Below, one piece after another: positions 59,854 through 64,000 of a stretch of 64,000 bases of DNA. Under the pieces are notes generated by a model that saw only the letters and a list, made by a program, of their open reading frames with translations, ran no database searches and was not told the origin of the DNA. The position numbers and the translations under genes were made by a program. This stretch comes from Micromonospora sp. NBC_00389 (GTDB lineage Bacteria; Actinomycetota; Actinomycetes; Mycobacteriales; Micromonosporaceae): NCBI RefSeq assembly GCF_036059255.1, contig NZ_CP107947.1, positions 372,001-436,000 of the forward strand. Reading direction: 5' to 3'. The stretch's first letter is position 1; each line of letters starts with the position of its first letter.

Positions 59854-60660
59854 ATGACTTCAACGGCAACGAGGCCGCGGGGAGCGCGGGCGCGCGCCGC
59901 CATCGCGGCGAAAACGTTGCGTACCGACCGCTGGTGGTTGGCCCCACTGATCACCGTGATCGGGCTCAGCGCCTGGGTCGCGTACGCGACGGTCCGGGTC
60001 TTCCAGCATGACAACTACTGGGTGGACACGTACCACTACCTGACCCCGTTCTACTCCCCGTGCGTGACCGACCGGTGTGTCGAGGCAGCCTCGCACTTCG
60101 GCCGGTTCCTGCCCGGCTGGTGGGTCATCCCGGATGCCGCACTGACCCTGCCGTTCCTGCTGCTGTTCCGGCTCACCTGCTACTACTACCGCAAGGCGTA
60201 CTACCGGTCGTTCTGGCTGTCCCCGCCGGCCTGCGCCGTGCCGGACGGTCACGCCTCGTACGGCGGTGAGACCCGCTTCCCGCTGCTCGGGCAGAACCTG
60301 CACCGCTACTTCTTCTACGCCGCCGCGATCATCTCGCTGATCAACACCTGGGACGCGATCCTCGCCTTCCACTCCCCCAAGGGCTTCGGCTTCGGGCTGG
60401 GCAACATCGTCCTGCTGGTCAACGTGGTGATGCTCTGGGCGTACACCATCTCCTGCCACTCCTGCCGGCACATCATCGGCGGCCGGCTCAAGCACTTCTC
60501 CAAGCACCCGGTGCGCTACAAGGCCTGGACCTTCGTCTCGGCGTTGAACGTCCGGCACATGCAGCTCGCCTGGATCACCCTCGGCACCCTGGCGCTGGCC
60601 GACTTCTACATCATGGCGCTCGCGGCCGAGTGGTTCTCCGACCTGCGGTTCATCAACTAA
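59854..60660 (+). CDS. sdhC: Succinate dehydrogenase membrane anchor (Sdh1-type)
   Basis: 268 aa from the ATG at 59854 (GAGGAG upstream). Five membrane helices can be followed, with conserved polar segments FQHDNYWVDTYHYLTPFYSP, RLTCYYYRKAYYRSFW, ISCHSCRHIIGGRLKHFS and LNVRHMQLAW. A single long anchor without a separate SdhD is the arrangement of mycobacterial Sdh1 (Rv0249c) and the second Streptomyces enzyme. It carries the quinone site and, by the conserved histidines, possibly heme. The gene is 11 bp before sdhA. Confidence 0.88.
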   Translation: MTSTATRPRGARARAAIAAKTLRTDRWWLAPLITVIGLSAWVAYATVRVFQHDNYWVDTYHYLTPFYSPCVTDRCVEAASHFGRFLPGWWVIPDAALTLPFLLLFRLTCYYYRKAYYRSFWLSPPACAVPDGHASYGGETRFPLLGQNLHRYFFYAAAIISLINTWDAILAFHSPKGFGFGLGNIVLLVNVVMLWAYTISCHSCRHIIGGRLKHFSKHPVRYKAWTFVSALNVRHMQLAWITLGTLALADFYIMALAAEWFSDLRFIN

Positions 60661-60671
60661 AGGGCCCCGAC

Positions 60672-62600
60672 ATGACCACTACCACGCGAATCGAACGACA
60701 CCACTACGACGTCGTCGTGATCGGGGCCGGCGGCGCCGGCCTGCGGGCGGCGATCGAGGCCCGGCTCGCCGGCAAGAAGACCGCGATCATCTCCAAGTCG
60801 CTCTTCGGCAAGGCGCACACGGTGATGGCCGAGGGCGGCGCCGCCGCCGCGATGGGGAACGTGAACAGCCGGGACAACTGGCAGGTGCACTTCCGGGACA
60901 CCATGCGCGGCGGGAAGTTCCTCAACAACTTCCGGATGGCCGAGCTGCACGCGAAGGAGTCGCCGCAGCGGATCTGGGAGCTGGAGACGTACGGCGCGCT
61001 CTTCGACCGCACCAAGGACGGCAAGATCTCCCAGCGCAACTTCGGCGGCCACGAGTATCCCCGGCTGGCGCACGTGGGCGACCGGACCGGCCTGGAGCTG
61101 ATCCGCACCCTCCAGCAGAAGATCGTCTCGCTTCAGCAGGAGGACAAGCGCGAGTTCGGCTCGTACGACGCCCGGATCAAGGTGTTCTCCGAGACCACCA
61201 TCACCGAGCTGCTGCTGGACGGCGACCGGGTTGCCGGCGCGTTCGGCTACTACCGGGAGTCCGGGGAGTTCATCCTCTTCGAGGCGCCGGCCGTGGTGCT
61301 GGCCACCGGCGGCGTCGGGCGGTCCTACAAGGTCACCTCGAACTCCTGGGAGTACACCGGGGACGGTCACGCGCTGGCGCTGCGCGCCGGGGCGACTCTG
61401 ATCAACATGGAGTTCCTCCAGTTCCACCCGACCGGCATGGTCTGGCCGCCCTCGGTGAAGGGCATCCTGGTCACCGAATCGGTACGCGGCGACGGCGGCG
61501 TGCTGAAGAACTCCGACGGCAAGCGGTTCATGTTCGACTACGTCCCCGACGTCTTCCGCAAGCAGTACGCGGAGACCGAGGAGGAGGCGGACCGCTGGTA
61601 CACCGACCCGGACAACAACCGCCGCCCGCCGGAGCTGCTGCCCCGCGACGAGGTGGCCCGCGCGATCAACAGCGAGGTCAAGGCCGGCCGGGGATCCCCC
61701 GCCGGCGGCGTCTTCCTGGACATCGCCAGCCGCCGCTCGGCCGACGAGATCCGCCGGCGGCTGCCGTCGATGTACCACCAGTTCAAGGAGCTGGCCGACG
61801 TCGACATCACGGCCGAGCCGATGGAGGTCGGACCGACCTGTCACTACGTGATGGGCGGCGTCGAGGTGGACCCGGACTCCGGTGCCGCCTTCGGCCACGT
61901 GCGCGGGCTGTTCGCCGCCGGTGAGGTCTCCGGCGGCATGCACGGCTCCAACCGGCTGGGCGGCAACTCCCTGTCCGACCTGCTGGTCTTCGGCAAGCGG
62001 GCGGGCGGGCACGCGGCCAGCTACGCCGACGGGCTGGCCGCCCGGCCGAAGGTGGCCGTGGACGCCGTCGAGGCCGCGGTGGAGACCGCGTTGGCGCCGC
62101 TGCAACGCGACACCGGCGAGAGCCCGTACACCCTGCAGCAGGACCTGCAGGCGGTCATGGGCGATCTGGTCGGCATCATCCGCAGAGAGGGCGAGCTGGC
62201 CGACGCGCTGGGCCGGCTGGCCGAGCTGCGGGAGCGGGTCGCCAAGGTGAGCGCGGCCGGCGGCCGGCGCTACAACCCGGGCTGGCACCTGGCACTGGAC
62301 CTGCGCAACATGCTGGTGGTCTCGGAGTGCACCGCGAAGGCGGCGCTGGAGCGGCAGGAGTCGCGCGGCGGGCACACCCGGGAGGACTATCCGGCGATGG
62401 AGCCGAAGTGGCGGCAGGTGAACCTGGTCTGCGCGCTGGACGGCGACGCCGTGCGGCTGACCCGTAAGCCGCTGCCGAAGATGCGGCCGGAGCTGATCGG
62501 CCTCTTCGACCGGGCGGAGCTGGCCAAGTACCTCACCGACGAGGAGCTCGCCGACTTCGACGCCCTCGTCGTCGACGCTGGAGAGGCGGACAACCGATGA
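60672..62600 (+). CDS. sdhA: Succinate dehydrogenase flavoprotein subunit
   Basis: 642 aa from the ATG at 60672 (AAAGGG upstream). GAGGAG (18-23) binds FAD. SLFGKAHTVMAEGG contains His49, the residue linked covalently to FAD in this family. FLQFHPTGMVWPP and HGSNRLGGNSLSDLLVFGKRAG are catalytic and FAD-binding hallmarks. It oxidises succinate to fumarate; the related mycobacterial Sdh1 is a respiratory enzyme. Its stop overlaps the sdhB start. Confidence 0.95.
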   Translation: MTTTTRIERHHYDVVVIGAGGAGLRAAIEARLAGKKTAIISKSLFGKAHTVMAEGGAAAAMGNVNSRDNWQVHFRDTMRGGKFLNNFRMAELHAKESPQRIWELETYGALFDRTKDGKISQRNFGGHEYPRLAHVGDRTGLELIRTLQQKIVSLQQEDKREFGSYDARIKVFSETTITELLLDGDRVAGAFGYYRESGEFILFEAPAVVLATGGVGRSYKVTSNSWEYTGDGHALALRAGATLINMEFLQFHPTGMVWPPSVKGILVTESVRGDGGVLKNSDGKRFMFDYVPDVFRKQYAETEEEADRWYTDPDNNRRPPELLPRDEVARAINSEVKAGRGSPAGGVFLDIASRRSADEIRRRLPSMYHQFKELADVDITAEPMEVGPTCHYVMGGVEVDPDSGAAFGHVRGLFAAGEVSGGMHGSNRLGGNSLSDLLVFGKRAGGHAASYADGLAARPKVAVDAVEAAVETALAPLQRDTGESPYTLQQDLQAVMGDLVGIIRREGELADALGRLAELRERVAKVSAAGGRRYNPGWHLALDLRNMLVVSECTAKAALERQESRGGHTREDYPAMEPKWRQVNLVCALDGDAVRLTRKPLPKMRPELIGLFDRAELAKYLTDEELADFDALVVDAGEADNR

Positions 62601-63661
62601 GCGCGAAGCGTCAGTTCCGGATCTGGCGGGGCGACGAGACCGGCGGGGACCTGCAGGACTACATGGTCGAGGTGAACGAGGGCGAGGTGGTCCTCGACGT
62701 CATCCACCGGTTGCAGGCCACCGACGCGCCCGACCTGGCCTGCCGGTGGAACTGCAAGGCCGGCAAGTGTGGCTCCTGTTCCATGGAGATCAACGGCAAG
62801 CCGCGGCTGGGCTGCATGACCCGGATGTCGACCTTCGGTGACGAGGAGACCGTCACGGTCACCCCGCTGCGCACCTTCCCGGTGATCCGGGACCTGGTCA
62901 CCGACGTCTCGTTCAACTACGAGAAGGCCCGGGAGACGCCCGCGTTCGCCCCTCCGGCGGACGTGGCCCCCGGCGACTACCGGATGCAGCAGGTCGACGT
63001 CGAGCGCTCGCAGGAGTTCCGCAAGTGCATCGAGTGCTTCCTGTGCCAGACCGTCTGCCACGTGATCCGCGACCACGACGAGAACAAGCAGGCGTTCTCC
63101 GGGCCGCGGTACTTCATCAGGGCGGCCGAGCTGGACATGCACCCGCTGGACGCCCGGACCGACCGCAAGGAGTACGCACAGGCTGAACAGGGCCTCGGCT
63201 TCTGCAACATCACCAAGTGCTGCACCGAGGTCTGCCCCGAGCACATCAAGATCACTGACAACGGGATCATCCCCATGAAGGAGCGGGTCGTAGACCGCAG
63301 GTACGATCCCCTTGTGTGGCTTGGTAGCAAGATCTTCCGTCGGGGCGAGACGCCCCAGACCAGCGTGACCACCGCCCGTCAGGGCTCGGCGACCTCGCCG
63401 GGCGCGGCCGGGGGCGGGGTGCACTCGCACGCGGGCCGTTCGCACGACCCGCAGGCCGAGGCGCAGGCGCAGAGCGGCGTCAACTGGCAACGGGAGGTGC
63501 CCCACCCGACCGCGCCAGCGGTCGACGACCGGGGCAAGCTGCCGCTGACCGAGCTCACCTTCGACCGGGCCGCCGCGCCGTCGCCGTTCGGCGACGACGT
63601 GACCTTCCCGCTGCCTCCGGAGCACCTCAACTTCGCCCACCCGGAGCAGGACAAGCACTGA
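62597..63661 (+). CDS. sdhB: Succinate dehydrogenase iron-sulfur subunit with long C-terminal tail
   Basis: 354 aa. The [2Fe-2S] cysteines lie at 49-73 (CRWNCKAGKCGSC ... GC). The 4Fe-4S and 3Fe-4S cysteines lie in CIECFLCQTVC (144-154) and CNITKCCTEVC (203-213). The family core ends near residue 245. The following 110 residues (Gly, Ala, His, Gln and Pro-rich, ending HLNFAHPEQDKH) are extra and look disordered. They are in frame with normal codon use, so they appear genuine. It is last in the sdhCAB operon. Confidence 0.93.
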   Translation: MSAKRQFRIWRGDETGGDLQDYMVEVNEGEVVLDVIHRLQATDAPDLACRWNCKAGKCGSCSMEINGKPRLGCMTRMSTFGDEETVTVTPLRTFPVIRDLVTDVSFNYEKARETPAFAPPADVAPGDYRMQQVDVERSQEFRKCIECFLCQTVCHVIRDHDENKQAFSGPRYFIRAAELDMHPLDARTDRKEYAQAEQGLGFCNITKCCTEVCPEHIKITDNGIIPMKERVVDRRYDPLVWLGSKIFRRGETPQTSVTTARQGSATSPGAAGGGVHSHAGRSHDPQAEAQAQSGVNWQREVPHPTAPAVDDRGKLPLTELTFDRAAAPSPFGDDVTFPLPPEHLNFAHPEQDKH

Positions 63662-63673
63662 GCACGACCACCA

Positions 63674-63710
63674 GGACGGGGGCCCACCGGCACTGCCGGG
63701 GGCCCCGTCC
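63674..63710 (+). terminator. Hairpin terminator of sdhCAB
   Basis: GGACGGGG (63674-63681) and CCCCGTCC (63703-63710) close a long interrupted stem 12 nt after the sdhB stop, followed by CCATTT. Confidence 0.75.
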
Positions 63711-63723
63711 CCATTTCCGGCGT

Positions 63724-63776
63724 TGATCATGACGTTGGCGGACGTGCCTGGCTCGACGAGCCCGCCAACCCGATCA
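63724..63776. repeat. GATC-framed imperfect palindrome, copy 5
   Basis: TGATCATGACGTTGGCGG is mirrored by CCGCCAACCCGATCA, with a few unpaired bases. It overlaps the stop codon of the minus-strand Nudix gene and lies between convergent genes. Confidence 0.7.
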
Positions 63777-64000
63777 GCGCTTCGGTGGTCTGCCCTCGGC
63801 GAGGACGGGACGCAGCGCGGCAACGATGGGGGCATCGGCCGGGAGCCAGGTGACCGAGTCCAGTTCGGCGGCGGAGAGCCAGCGCATGGCCGAGTGCTCC
63901 AGCGCCTGCGGCTCGTCGCCGTCCAGCAGGCGGGCGGCGTACACCTTGAGCACCGAGCGGCCGTGGGCCATCCGCACGTCGCGGCCGACCCGATCGCCGA
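63774..64000 (-). CDS. Nudix hydrolase (MutT/CTP pyrophosphohydrolase-like), C-terminal part
   Basis: Truncated by the right edge: 75 codons are visible and the Nudix box itself lies outside. GRDVRMAHGRSVLKVYAARLLDGDEPQALEHSAMRWLSAAELDSVTWLPADAPIVAAL is the characteristic end of small MutT-like proteins that clean the nucleotide pool. The exact substrate cannot be told. It ends inside GATC-framed palindrome copy 5. Confidence 0.8.
   Translation of the reverse strand, partial: GDRVGRDVRMAHGRSVLKVYAARLLDGDEPQALEHSAMRWLSAAELDSVTWLPADAPIVAALRPVLAEGRPPKR

Overview
The window is very GC-rich DNA with many GTG and a few TTG starts. Its gene content points to an actinobacterium of the Micromonosporaceae (Micromonospora-like). 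It carries WhiB7, mycoredoxin, MshB (mycothiol synthesis), AdnAB-type helicase-nucleases, UvrD2, DapD/DapE/DapC and an Sdh1-type succinate dehydrogenase. The run UPF0182 / PDZ-Lon-like / zincin / ABC1 kinase / whiB7 / uvrD2 / mycoredoxin / nudC / adnB-adnA matches the order I know from Mycobacterium tuberculosis around Rv3193c-Rv3202c. No transposase, integrase, tRNA, rRNA, CRISPR array or biosynthetic gene cluster was seen; this looks like chromosomal backbone.

Layout. 1-7.6 kb: envelope and proteolysis genes (UPF0182, secreted PDZ/S16 protease, zincin), a CofC-like protein, a YgjP-type metallopeptidase, a zinc ribbon microprotein, a ThiF-like protein and an ABC1 kinase. 7.7-11.3 kb: the whiB7 stress locus with an 82-codon upstream ORF, an intrinsic terminator-attenuator and a 59-aa downstream microprotein, then uvrD2 and mrx1. 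11.4-15.7 kb: an MFS exporter, an XRE/DUF397 regulator pair and nudC. 15.8-18.5 kb: a catalytic/non-catalytic M16 peptidase pair. 18.5-23 kb: a sulfonate cluster (ssuD divergent from ssuABC-rrf2) with matching palindromes in the shared promoter region. 23-32.7 kb: a small membrane protein, a DEAD-box helicase, a cold-shock protein and adnB-adnA. 32.9-36.9 kb: two LOG-family proteins, an Arg-rich microprotein and dapE/dapD. 36.9-48 kb: a large secreted subtilase, an acetyltransferase, a five-gene run fdxC-dapC-tyrA-SIMPL-kinase, a GNAT protein, and mshB with two membrane proteins. 48-56.4 kb: a DPP-IV-like S9 peptidase beside a complete dipeptide ABC importer. 56.7-64 kb: tldD-tldE, sdhCAB and a truncated Nudix gene.

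Themes. The S9 peptidase, Dpp importer, M16 pair, TldDE and secreted subtilase form a strong peptide-breakdown and uptake set. AdnAB, UvrD2 and the DEAD-box helicase cover nucleic-acid transactions. Lysine/diaminopimelate synthesis is split between dapE/dapD and dapC.

The most interesting signals are non-coding: (a) the whiB7 leader with uORF and attenuator; (b) a dispersed repeat of about 50 bp that carries the upstream stop codon at three gene pairs encoding two-subunit enzymes (M16 pair, AdnAB, TldDE), with a variant between dapE and dapD; (c) a family of GATC-framed intergenic palindromes; (d) an identical 13-bp palindrome, CATACCGGGTATG, at two promoter regions 5.8 kb apart.
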